DNA of 64,000 nt from Kribbella sp. NBC_01245 (lineage in GTDB: Bacteria; Actinomycetota; Actinomycetes; Propionibacteriales; Kribbellaceae): assembly GCF_036226525.1 (NCBI RefSeq), contig NZ_CP108487.1:8432001-8496000 (forward strand). Reading direction: 5' to 3'. Shown piece by piece: positions 1 to 7,699 of this stretch (its first letter is position 1; each line of letters opens with the position of its first letter). The translations under genes and the position numbers were made by a program. Under the pieces are notes generated by a model. The model did not search any database, had not been told where the DNA came from, and worked only from the letters and a program-made list of their open reading frames with translations.

Positions 1-714
1 GATCAGCAGGACCGGCGCGATGATCAATCGCTCGATCCAGCTGTCCGTGCTGAAGCGCAGCCCGCGCGGCGGGCGGATCTCGAACCAGGTCTCGCCGCGG
101 ATCGGCAGTGGCCAGAGCCAGGGGCAGCCCGAGCGGGTCAGGCTGTCGCCGAGGCAGTGCACGAACATGCCGACGGCGACCGCCGCGCCGATCCAGCTGC
201 CGATCTGGTCGAAGCCGGCTTGCAGTGCGACGGCCGCATCCGCGCCGGGCAGGTGCGAGCCGGACACGGTCCAGAAGGCGGCCGCCGCGACGACGAACAA
301 CAGCCAGTCGCCGAGCACATCCGCCGCCAGGATCAACCCGAACAACGCCACCCCGAACACGGCCCATTGCCCACCACTCGCACCGGCTCCGGCGGCGAGC
401 CAGCCGAGCAACAACGCGGCGGCCAAGGTGTGGCTCGCATGCCGGTGTTTGCCGGTGCTGTCCTCATCGCGAGGGCCCTTGGTCGCGGCGTACAGGATCG
501 AGGAGAAAGCCCGCACCGCACGGGAGATCAGGCCGGTGATCGGTCCGAGCAACCGGGACGCGCTCGCGCCCGTATGGTCGAGATCGGGCACCAGCGCATA
601 GCCCGCGGTCGCGGCCGCGAACGGCACGATCTCCGCCATCGTGGTCAGGCCGACCATCGGCGCCACGGCCAGGCCCGCGACCCAACCGGACAAGGCATGT
701 GAGCGACCCATCAT
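1..714 (-). CDS. Membrane-bound metal-dependent hydrolase (YdjM/DUF457-like), partial
   Basis: The C-terminus runs off the left edge of the window; 238 codons are visible. Translation from tandem ATGs at 714/711 gives MMGRSHALSGWVAG, followed by a PDLDH motif near residue 45, HRHASHTL near residue 90 and HCLGDSLTRSG near residue 190. This spacing of His/Asp motifs between hydrophobic helices is that of the LexA-binding, inner-membrane YdjM/DUF457 family of predicted metal-dependent hydrolases. The substrate is unknown for the family. A GGTGAGGG ribosome site precedes the start. It is divergent from ilvD with about 150 bases between them. Family assignment is firm; function is not. Confidence 0.8.
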   Translation of the reverse strand, partial: MMGRSHALSGWVAGLAVAPMVGLTTMAEIVPFAAATAGYALVPDLDHTGASASRLLGPITGLISRAVRAFSSILYAATKGPRDEDSTGKHRHASHTLAAALLLGWLAAGAGASGGQWAVFGVALFGLILAADVLGDWLLFVVAAAAFWTVSGSHLPGADAAVALQAGFDQIGSWIGAAVAVGMFVHCLGDSLTRSGCPWLWPLPIRGETWFEIRPPRGLRFSTDSWIERLIIAPVLLI

Positions 715-863
715 CGGCCCTCACCACCGGAAATGCGCGTCACTCAGCAGCCCCTCTGTCGTTGTGCAAGAAGACGAATGCAGCGGCTGAGTATGTCAGC
801 GAGCACCGACAGTTTTTGGTCCCGGATCCGCAGGCCCGCCTGCCTGGTCATACAGTGAGATGC

Positions 864-2561
864 ATGTCCACGAATACTCCGTCTGGCACTCCCGACATCA
901 AGCCCCGGAGCCGCGTCGTCACCGACGGGCTCGAAGCCACCGCCTCCCGGGGCATGCTCCGTGCCGTCGGCATGGGCGATGACGACTGGGTCAAGCCGCA
1001 GATCGGCGTAGCGTCCAGCTGGAACGAGATCACCCCGTGCAACCTCTCCCTCGACCGGCTCGCCAAGGCCGTCAAGGAAGGCGTGCACGCGGCCGGCGGG
1101 TATCCGCTGGAGTTCGGCACGATCAGCGTGTCCGACGGGATTTCGATGGGCCATGTCGGCATGCACTACTCGCTGGTGAGTCGCGAGATCATCGCCGACT
1201 CGGTGGAGACGGTCGTCGAGGCCGAGCGGCTCGACGGTTCGGTGCTGCTCGCGGGCTGTGACAAGTCGCTGCCGGGCATGCTGATGGCCGCCGCGCGTCT
1301 GGACGTGTCCTCGGTGTTCCTCTACGCCGGGTCGATCATGCCGGGCAAGCTCGGCGACAAGGACGTCACGATCATCGATGCGTTCGAGGCCGTCGGTGCA
1401 TGCGCCCGTGGGCTGATCACCCGCGAGCAGGTCGACGCGGTCGAGCGCGCGATCTGCCCGGGCGAAGGCGCCTGCGGCGGCATGTACACCGCGAACACGA
1501 TGGCCTCGGCCGCCGAGGCGCTCGGTATGTCGCTGCCGGGTTCGGCCGCGCCGCCCGCGGTGGACCGCCGCCGGGACGGGTTCGCCCGCAAGTCCGGTGA
1601 GGCCGTCGTCGAGCTGCTGCGCCAGGGCATCACCGCGCGCCAGATCCTCACTCGCGAGGCCTTCGAGAACGCGATCGCGGTCGTGATGGCGCTTGGCGGT
1701 TCCACCAACGCCGTACTGCATCTGCTGGCGATCGCGCGTGAGGCCGAGGTCGAGCTGACCCTGGACGACTTCAACCGGGTCGGCGACAAGGTCCCGCACC
1801 TCGGTGACCTGAAGCCGTTCGGGCGGTACGTGATGACCGATGTGGACCGCGTCGGCGGTATCCCGGTGGTCATGCGCGCGCTGCTCGACGCAGGGCTGCT
1901 GCACGGTGACGTGATGACCGTGACCGGCAAGACCATGGCCGAGAACCTCGCGACCATCAACCCGCCGGACGTCGACGGCACCATCATCCGCGCGCTGGAC
2001 AAGCCGATCCACGGCACCGGCGGCATCACCATCCTCACCGGCACGCTGGCTCCCGAGGGCGCCGTCGTGAAGAGCGCGGGGTTCGACTCGGACGTCTTCG
2101 AGGGCACCGCGCGAGTGTTCGACGGCGAGCGTGGCGCGATGGACGCGGTCGAGGACGGCACGATGAAGGCCGGCGATGTCGTGGTCATCCGCTACGAGGG
2201 CCCGAAGGGTGGCCCGGGGATGCGCGAGATGCTCGCCGTCACCGGCGCGATCAAGGGCGCGGGCCTCGGCAAGGACGTGCTGCTGCTGACCGACGGCCGC
2301 TTCTCCGGCGGTACGACGGGCCTGTGCGTCGGCCACGTCGCCCCCGAAGCGGTCGACGGCGGCCCGATCGCCTTCGTCCGCGACGGCGACCGGATCACCC
2401 TCGACGTCAAGAACCGCACCCTCGAGCTGCACGTCGAGCCCGAGGAGCTCGAGCGCCGCCGCGAGGGCTGGACCCCGAAGGAGCCCGCCATCACCAAGGG
2501 CGTCCTCGGCAAGTACCGCCGCCTCGTCGGCTCCGCGTCTCAAGGCGCCGTCTGCATCTGA
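864..2561 (+). CDS. ilvD: Dihydroxy-acid dehydratase
   Basis: Dehydrates 2,3-dihydroxy-isovalerate and 2,3-dihydroxy-3-methylvalerate to the 2-keto acids, the third shared step of valine and isoleucine synthesis, using an Fe-S cluster. The 565-residue product has the expected length. Cluster-ligand motifs are visible as CDKSLPGML and CPGEGACGGMYTANTM, and the C-terminal half carries FSGGTTGLCVGHVAPEA. The reading frame stays open upstream to 699, but conserved sequence begins only at the ATG at 864. A TACAGT hexamer ends 7 bases before this ATG, so a leaderless transcript is plausible (inference). It stands directly before the ilvBNC attenuator, but a separate promoter is likely there. Confidence 0.95.
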   Translation: MSTNTPSGTPDIKPRSRVVTDGLEATASRGMLRAVGMGDDDWVKPQIGVASSWNEITPCNLSLDRLAKAVKEGVHAAGGYPLEFGTISVSDGISMGHVGMHYSLVSREIIADSVETVVEAERLDGSVLLAGCDKSLPGMLMAAARLDVSSVFLYAGSIMPGKLGDKDVTIIDAFEAVGACARGLITREQVDAVERAICPGEGACGGMYTANTMASAAEALGMSLPGSAAPPAVDRRRDGFARKSGEAVVELLRQGITARQILTREAFENAIAVVMALGGSTNAVLHLLAIAREAEVELTLDDFNRVGDKVPHLGDLKPFGRYVMTDVDRVGGIPVVMRALLDAGLLHGDVMTVTGKTMAENLATINPPDVDGTIIRALDKPIHGTGGITILTGTLAPEGAVVKSAGFDSDVFEGTARVFDGERGAMDAVEDGTMKAGDVVVIRYEGPKGGPGMREMLAVTGAIKGAGLGKDVLLLTDGRFSGGTTGLCVGHVAPEAVDGGPIAFVRDGDRITLDVKNRTLELHVEPEELERRREGWTPKEPAITKGVLGKYRRLVGSASQGAVCI

Positions 2562-2663
2562 GGCGGTCAAACCCGCGCTGTAGAGTAAGACGCGAGTCTC
2601 ACGGAGTGGGACGGACGTCCAGCAAGCTTGACCGGATCGAGGGGAGTCGGCAAAAGTGGCCGC

Positions 2664-2705
2664 ATGCGAACGATTCTCCTCGTACTTGTGCGGCGCGCCG
2701 ACTGA
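2664..2705 (+). CDS. ilvB leader peptide (attenuation)
   Basis: A 13-residue open frame, MRTILLVLVRRAD, holds six consecutive Ile/Leu/Val codons (ATT CTC CTC GTA CTT GTG). It lies 120 bases before ilvB and ends 22 bases before a strong intrinsic terminator hairpin. This is the arrangement of transcription attenuators that sense charged branched-chain tRNAs: stalling on these codons would favour an alternative fold and read-through into ilvBNC. Leader peptides of this type are known before ilvB in actinobacteria. That this peptide is translated is inferred from composition and position; it has no strong Shine-Dalgarno sequence. Confidence 0.85.
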   Translation: MRTILLVLVRRAD

Positions 2706-2727
2706 CGCGACCACTGAGTCGAGCGCG

Positions 2728-2760
2728 CCCCCTTCAGCCACCTGGCGAAGGGGGTTTTTT
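2728..2760 (+). terminator. ilvB attenuator terminator
   Basis: The arms CCCCCTTC (2728-2735) and GAAGGGGG (2747-2754) pair perfectly and are extended inward by GCCA/TGGC, with one unpaired A between the two helices. A run of six T follows. It sits between the leader peptide and ilvB, so as a plain terminator it would cut the operon off; it therefore makes sense only as a conditional attenuator. Confidence 0.9.
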
Positions 2761-2825
2761 GTTCCCTGGAAGCGTTCGCTGGACAGATTCTCCGGAGCTG
2801 GTGTGTATGAACAGGAAAGGCAGTC

Positions 2826-4571
2826 ATGAGTGAGCAGCTGACCGGGGCACAGGCCCTGATCCGCGCATTGGAACATGCCGGTGTCGACACCGTCTTCGGC
2901 ATTCCCGGGGGCGCGATCCTGCCGGCGTACGACCCGATGCTCGACTCCACCCAGATCCGCCACATCCTCGTACGGCACGAGCAGGGCGCTGGTCACGCGG
3001 CCCAGGGTTATGCCACCGCGACCGGTAAGACCGGCGTCTGCATGGCGACCTCCGGCCCGGGCGCGACCAACCTGGTCACCCCGATCGCGGACGCCTACAT
3101 GGACTCGGTGCCGATGGTCGCCATCACCGGTCAGGTGGCCAGCAAGTCGATCGGTACGGACGCCTTCCAGGAGGCGGATATCCGCGGTATCACGATGCCG
3201 ATCACCAAGCACAACTTCCTCGTCAACGACCCGAACGAGATCGCCGCGACCATCGCCGAGGCCTTCCACATCGCCTCCACCGGTCGTCCCGGTCCGGTCC
3301 TGGTGGACGTGACCAAGGACGCGATGCAGGCCAAGGTCGACTTCCACTGGCCAACCGAGCTGTCGCTGCCCGGGTACCGCCCGGTCACCCGGCCACATCC
3401 CAAGCAGGTGCGCGAGGCGGCCCGGCTGATCGCGGCGTCCGAGAAGCCGGTGCTGTACGTCGGTGGTGGCGTGCTCAAGGCCAAGGCCCACGAGGAGCTG
3501 AAGGAGCTGGCCGAGCTGCTCGGCCTCCCGGTGGTCACCACGCTGATGGCCCGCGGCGCGTTGCCCGACAGCCACGACCTGCACTTCGGGATGCCCGGCA
3601 TGCACGGCTCGGTCTCGGCCGTCGGCGCGCTGCAGAGGTCCGACCTGCTGATCTGTCTGGGTGCGCGTTTCGACGACCGGGTGACCGGACAGTTGGAGTC
3701 GTTCGCCCCCGAGGCGAAGGTCATTCACGCCGATATCGACCCGGCAGAGATCGGCAAGAACCGGGTCGCCGATGTGCCGATCGTGGGCGACTGCCGCGAG
3801 GTGATCATCGACCTGATCGCGGCGCTGAAGACCGAGATCGCGAACGGCCCGACCCCGGACTACTCGGCTTGGCGCGGTCTGCTCGAGTCGGTGCGCGCGA
3901 AGTACCCGGTCGGGTACGACGAGCCGGAGGACGGCACTCTCTCCCCGCAGTACGTGATCCAGCGGATCGGCCAGATCGCCGGCCCGGACGCCATCTACAC
4001 CTCCGGGGTCGGGCAGCACCAGATGTGGGCGGCGCACTACCTGCCGTTCGAGAAGCCGAACCACTGGCTGAACTCGGGTGGTCTCGGCACCATGGGCTAC
4101 TCGGTGCCGGCCGCGATGGGCGCGAAGGTCGCCCGGCCGGACAAGACGGTCTGGGCGATCGACGGTGACGGCTGCTTCCAGATGACCAACCAGGAGCTCG
4201 TCACCTGCGCGCTGGAGAACATCCCGATCAAGGTCGCGGTGATCAACAACCAGTCGCTGGGCATGGTCCGGCAGTGGCAGACGCTGTTCTACGACAAGCG
4301 TTACTCCAACACCGACCTGCACTCCGCGCGCATTCCCGACTTCGCCAAGCTGGCCGAGGCGATGGGTTGTGTCGGCCTGCGCTGCTCCGACCGGGACTCG
4401 GTCGACGCCACCATCGAGAAGGCGATGGCCGTCACCGACAGCCCCGTGGTGGTCGACTTCGTCGTGCACCGCGACGCGATGGTCTGGCCGATGGTTGCCG
4501 CCGGCACCAGTAATGACGACATCCAGATCGCCCGCAATATGGCGCCCAAGTGGGACACGGAGGAGCTGTAA
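2826..4571 (+). CDS. ilvB: Acetolactate synthase large (catalytic) subunit
   Basis: Condenses two pyruvates, or pyruvate with 2-ketobutyrate, to acetohydroxy acids using ThDP and FAD. The 581-residue protein shows the ThDP-enzyme layout: an N-terminal Pyr domain with the catalytic Glu in VRHEQGAGHAAQGYA, a central domain with GARFDDRVTG, and a C-terminal PP domain with the ThDP motif GDGCFQMTNQEL continuing into NNQSLGMVRQWQ. AGGAAAGGCAGTC precedes the ATG. ilvN follows after two bases, and transcription is expected to depend on read-through of the upstream attenuator. Confidence 0.97.
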   Translation: MSEQLTGAQALIRALEHAGVDTVFGIPGGAILPAYDPMLDSTQIRHILVRHEQGAGHAAQGYATATGKTGVCMATSGPGATNLVTPIADAYMDSVPMVAITGQVASKSIGTDAFQEADIRGITMPITKHNFLVNDPNEIAATIAEAFHIASTGRPGPVLVDVTKDAMQAKVDFHWPTELSLPGYRPVTRPHPKQVREAARLIAASEKPVLYVGGGVLKAKAHEELKELAELLGLPVVTTLMARGALPDSHDLHFGMPGMHGSVSAVGALQRSDLLICLGARFDDRVTGQLESFAPEAKVIHADIDPAEIGKNRVADVPIVGDCREVIIDLIAALKTEIANGPTPDYSAWRGLLESVRAKYPVGYDEPEDGTLSPQYVIQRIGQIAGPDAIYTSGVGQHQMWAAHYLPFEKPNHWLNSGGLGTMGYSVPAAMGAKVARPDKTVWAIDGDGCFQMTNQELVTCALENIPIKVAVINNQSLGMVRQWQTLFYDKRYSNTDLHSARIPDFAKLAEAMGCVGLRCSDRDSVDATIEKAMAVTDSPVVVDFVVHRDAMVWPMVAAGTSNDDIQIARNMAPKWDTEEL

Positions 4572-4573
4572 CC

Positions 4574-5230
4574 ATGTCCAAGCACACGCTGTCGATTCTG
4601 GTCGAGAACAAGCACGGCGTCCTGGCCCGCGTGGCCGCACTGATTTCCCGGCGGGGCTTCAACATCGACTCGCTCGCGGTCGGTCCGACCGAACACCCCG
4701 AGGTGTCCCGGATGACCATCGCGGTGAGCGTTGACGAGCAGCCGCTGGAACAGATCACCAAACAGCTCAACAAGCTGATCAACGTGATCAAGATCGTCGA
4801 ACTCGAGCCCGCCGCCACCGTGCAGCGCGAACTGCTGCTGGTGAAGGTGAAAGCGGACACCCTGAGCCGGGGACAGGTGCTGGAGACCGTCCAGCTGTTC
4901 CGGGCCAAGGTGGTCGACGTGGCACCCGACGCGATCACCATCGAGGCGACCGGTAATCCCGAGAAGCTCGAGGCGATGCTGCGCGTGCTGGAACCCTTCG
5001 GCGTGCGGGAGCTGGTCCAGTCCGGCATGGTCGCGATCGGCCGGGGCAGCCGCTCCATCACCGATCGCACGTTGCGGCCGGTGCCGGTGCCGCCGCCGCA
5101 TGTGGCCACCGGCGCACCCGCGCTGCAGGCCCGGCCGGCGCCGCCGAACTCCACCCCGCATCCGCCGCACCACCCGGTGCCGACGCCGCCGCCGGGTCAC
5201 CGCGCGGCTCCGCAATCCGCACAGGCATAA
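4574..5230 (+). CDS. ilvN: Acetolactate synthase small (regulatory) subunit with proline-rich tail
   Basis: Binds IlvB, raises its activity and gives valine feedback inhibition through an N-terminal ACT domain (residues 4-80, with VENKHGVLARVAALISRRGF). A second conserved domain covers about 85-165. The protein is 218 residues, roughly 45-50 longer than usual. The excess is a C-terminal tail from about residue 168 of almost only Pro, Ala, His and Gln, which looks disordered and is not part of the family fold. The ATG at 4574 follows AGGAG in the end of ilvB. It is the second gene of the ilvBNC operon. Confidence 0.95.
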   Translation: MSKHTLSILVENKHGVLARVAALISRRGFNIDSLAVGPTEHPEVSRMTIAVSVDEQPLEQITKQLNKLINVIKIVELEPAATVQRELLLVKVKADTLSRGQVLETVQLFRAKVVDVAPDAITIEATGNPEKLEAMLRVLEPFGVRELVQSGMVAIGRGSRSITDRTLRPVPVPPPHVATGAPALQARPAPPNSTPHPPHHPVPTPPPGHRAAPQSAQA

Positions 5231-5261
5231 CAAAAATTCTCAGAGGGAGACGAGCTACACC

Positions 5262-6293
5262 GTGGCAGCAGAGATGTTCTATGACGACAACGCCGACCTG
5301 TCGGTGATCCAGGGGCGCAACGTGGCCGTGCTCGGCTTCGGCAGCCAGGGCCACGCCCACGCGCTGTCGCTGCGCGATTCCGGTGTCGACGTTCGCGTCG
5401 GCCTGCCCGAGGGCTCGAAGTCCCGGGCCAAGGCGGAGGCCCAGGGCCTGCGCGTGCTCACGCCGTACGAGGCCTGCGAGGAGGCCGACGTCATCGTCGT
5501 CCTCGCGCCGGACCCGGCTCAGCGCAGCCTGTACAAGGAGGCCATCGAGCCGAACCTGGTGGACGGCGACGCGCTCGTCTTCGGCCACGGCTTCAACATC
5601 CGCTTCGGCTACATCAAGCCGCCGGCCGGTGTGGACGTGTTCATGGTCGCGCCGAAGGGCCCGGGGCACCTGGTCCGCCGCGAGTACACCGAGGGCCGCG
5701 GCGTACCCGTGCTCGTCGCCGTCGAGCAGGACGCCTCCGGTAAGGCGTGGGACCTCGCCCTGTCGTACGCGAAGGGCATCGGCGGTCTCCGGGCCGGCGG
5801 TATCAAGACCACCTTCACCGAGGAGACCGAGACCGACCTGTTCGGCGAGCAGGCCGTGCTCTGCGGTGGTGTCTCCGCGCTGGTCCAGGCCGGGTTCGAG
5901 ACGCTGACCGAGGCGGGTTACCAGCCCGAGGTCGCGTACTTCGAGTGCCTGCACGAGCTCAAGCTGATCGTCGACCTGATGTACGAGGGCGGGATCGCCA
6001 AGCAGCGCTGGTCCGTCTCCGACACCGCGGAGTACGGCGACTACGTGTCCGGCCCGCGCATCATCGACGCGTCGGTCAAGGCCCGGATGAAGGATGTCCT
6101 CAACGACATCGTCGACGGTAAGTTCGCCGACCGGTTCATCGCCGACCAGGACGCGGGCGCGCCGGAGTTCGCCGAGTTCCGCAAGAAGAGCGAGTCGCAC
6201 CCGATCGAGGCCACCGGCAAGGAGCTGCGCGCGCTGATGGCGTGGGTCAAGTCGCACGACGACGACTACGTCGAAGGCACCGCCGCCCGCTGA
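5262..6293 (+). CDS. ilvC: Ketol-acid reductoisomerase (class I)
   Basis: Isomerises and reduces acetohydroxy acids to dihydroxy acids with NADPH and Mg2+, the step after IlvBN. The GTG at 5262, preceded by GAGGGAGA, gives 343 residues; an ATG four codons later (MFYDDNADLS) is an alternative. The Rossmann motif GFGSQGHAHALSLRDSG is at the N-terminus. The conserved ETETDLFGEQ and CLHELKLIVDLMYEGG metal-binding helices of the knotted C-terminal domain follow. The length marks a short class I enzyme. It ends the ilvBNC operon and is followed at once by a hairpin. Confidence 0.97.
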   Translation: MAAEMFYDDNADLSVIQGRNVAVLGFGSQGHAHALSLRDSGVDVRVGLPEGSKSRAKAEAQGLRVLTPYEACEEADVIVVLAPDPAQRSLYKEAIEPNLVDGDALVFGHGFNIRFGYIKPPAGVDVFMVAPKGPGHLVRREYTEGRGVPVLVAVEQDASGKAWDLALSYAKGIGGLRAGGIKTTFTEETETDLFGEQAVLCGGVSALVQAGFETLTEAGYQPEVAYFECLHELKLIVDLMYEGGIAKQRWSVSDTAEYGDYVSGPRIIDASVKARMKDVLNDIVDGKFADRFIADQDAGAPEFAEFRKKSESHPIEATGKELRALMAWVKSHDDDYVEGTAAR

Positions 6294-6300
6294 TCACCAC

Positions 6301-6337
6301 CGATGCCCGGCCGTCCCGTGTGGATGGCCGGGCATCG
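6301..6337 (+). terminator. Terminator-like hairpin after ilvC
   Basis: A perfect 12-bp inverted repeat (CGATGCCCGGCC at 6301, GGCCGGGCATCG at 6326) with a 13-base loop begins 8 bases after the ilvC stop. No T-run follows, as is common in high-GC actinobacteria. It probably ends the ilvBNC transcript. Confidence 0.75.
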
Positions 6338-6387
6338 GCCTGTCTGGTGAGAGAATCGGGCCCGTGACGCAGAGGGGGAAGCGGTAG

Positions 6388-7578
6388 ATGGCGACGGACG
6401 GGCTGCCACGCCCGCCTCGGCGCGTGCCCGCGGGCGCTGATCCGCTTCGCCCGCCGACCGTCGTCCAGGGCCGGACGCCCCGAAAGCAACAGCAGGTTGT
6501 ACGACGCGCGCCGCGAGCGTGGTACCTCATTCCCCTCGTGCTGGCCGTCGCCGCCGCGGGCGTGGGCGCCGGCTGGTTGCTCCGCGCCGAAGAGGGCATC
6601 CTCGATACGGCCGCGGCCCAGCGTGCGGTCGGCTCGGGCGTGGTCACCGTGCTGGCGACCACCTGCCAGGGTGACGGGCGGGCGACCGGATTCCTGATCG
6701 GCGACAACAAGGTCATCACGGCCGCCCGGGCGATCTTCGGGCCGGTCTCGGTCGTGGTGGTGACCGCCGACGGCCAGGTCCGCAGCGCCACGGTGATGGG
6801 CACAAGCACGGACGGCATCGCCCTACTGCGGATCCCGGGCCCGCCGATCGACGGCCAGCCGCCGTCGCGCGCGGCCAAGGCTCCGGCCATTGGTACCGAG
6901 CTCGCGTTGATCGGTAACGGCAACGAGTACATCGGCACCGATGACGTCGGCAGTGGCACGGTCAAGGTCTCGGTGGCCGGCGCCAACCAGCTCAGCGGCT
7001 CGGTCAACGAGGCCTTGCTCGGATCGCCGTTGGTGAATGTCGACGGCCAGGTCGCCGGCGTACTGACCGGGCTGAGTGTCTATCTCCCGCCGGCCGGGAT
7101 CGAGCCCTACCTCGGCGCCGCGCCGCCGATCAGCTCGACACGCGGTGGCGTCTGCCCGGCGGCCCAAGGGCCGGAAGACCTCGTCACCCCGGTCCTCGAC
7201 GACAAGCCCAGCGAGTTGTCGGGCGCCGTGATGCAGACCTTCGAGCGGTACGTCCGCGCCGTCAACGCGCACAGCTTCGAAGCCGTCCTGGCGACCTATA
7301 CCGGCAAGCAACTGGCTCGCGCGAGCCTCGAGACGGTCAGCCGGCAGCACCGGACGACGTACCTGTTCGGGCCGCGCGTCAGCGACATCACGCCGATCGG
7401 CGTCGGGGGAGTACGGGCACGGATGGTGTTCACCACCATCCATCACACCGATGGGCCCGCCGCCAATATGACCTGTGCGAGATGGAACATCATCTACCAG
7501 CTGGAGCCGTCGGACGGCGTACTGAAGATCTCGGGTCTCACCACAGGCGGGAAGACCCTCGGTTGTGACGGTGCGTGA
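6388..7578 (+). CDS. Membrane-anchored trypsin-like protein, catalytically degenerate
   Basis: A 396-residue protein with a Pro/Arg-rich cytoplasmic N-terminus, one membrane helix at about 47-66 (LIPLVLAVAAAGVGAGWLL), then an extracytoplasmic region resembling the trypsin-like fold of S1C proteases (TGFLIGDNKVITAARAI, DGIALLRIPG, LLGSPLVNVDGQVAGVLTG). The places where such proteases carry His and Ser read AARAI and LLGSPLV instead of AHV and GNSGGPLV, so it is probably a pseudoprotease. Residues 285-396 resemble an NTF2-like domain. A role as an extracellular binding or sensor protein is inference. It lies between ilvC and serA and is not obviously part of either unit. Confidence 0.75.
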   Translation: MATDGLPRPPRRVPAGADPLRPPTVVQGRTPRKQQQVVRRAPRAWYLIPLVLAVAAAGVGAGWLLRAEEGILDTAAAQRAVGSGVVTVLATTCQGDGRATGFLIGDNKVITAARAIFGPVSVVVVTADGQVRSATVMGTSTDGIALLRIPGPPIDGQPPSRAAKAPAIGTELALIGNGNEYIGTDDVGSGTVKVSVAGANQLSGSVNEALLGSPLVNVDGQVAGVLTGLSVYLPPAGIEPYLGAAPPISSTRGGVCPAAQGPEDLVTPVLDDKPSELSGAVMQTFERYVRAVNAHSFEAVLATYTGKQLARASLETVSRQHRTTYLFGPRVSDITPIGVGGVRARMVFTTIHHTDGPAANMTCARWNIIYQLEPSDGVLKISGLTTGGKTLGCDGA

Positions 7579-7699
7579 CGTTTCGCACAGCGAGCCCCGG
7601 TCGGGGGTCACTGACACGAGCGGGTAGCATCGTTACCAGCGGGCACAGCGCGGTGCTCAATCTCCACCGAGCCCTTCCGCAACTGCTGAGGAAAGCCCC

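Noticed and set aside
744..4640. 1298-residue open frame on the minus strand
   Set aside because: It is the antisense shadow of ilvD, ilvB and part of ilvN, typical of very GC-rich third positions; composition (His/Arg/Asp/Gly-rich) has no family features.
7602..7630. serA promoter from TGACAC and TAGCAT
   Set aside because: The two hexamers are only 7 bases apart, so they cannot form one sigma-70-type promoter.
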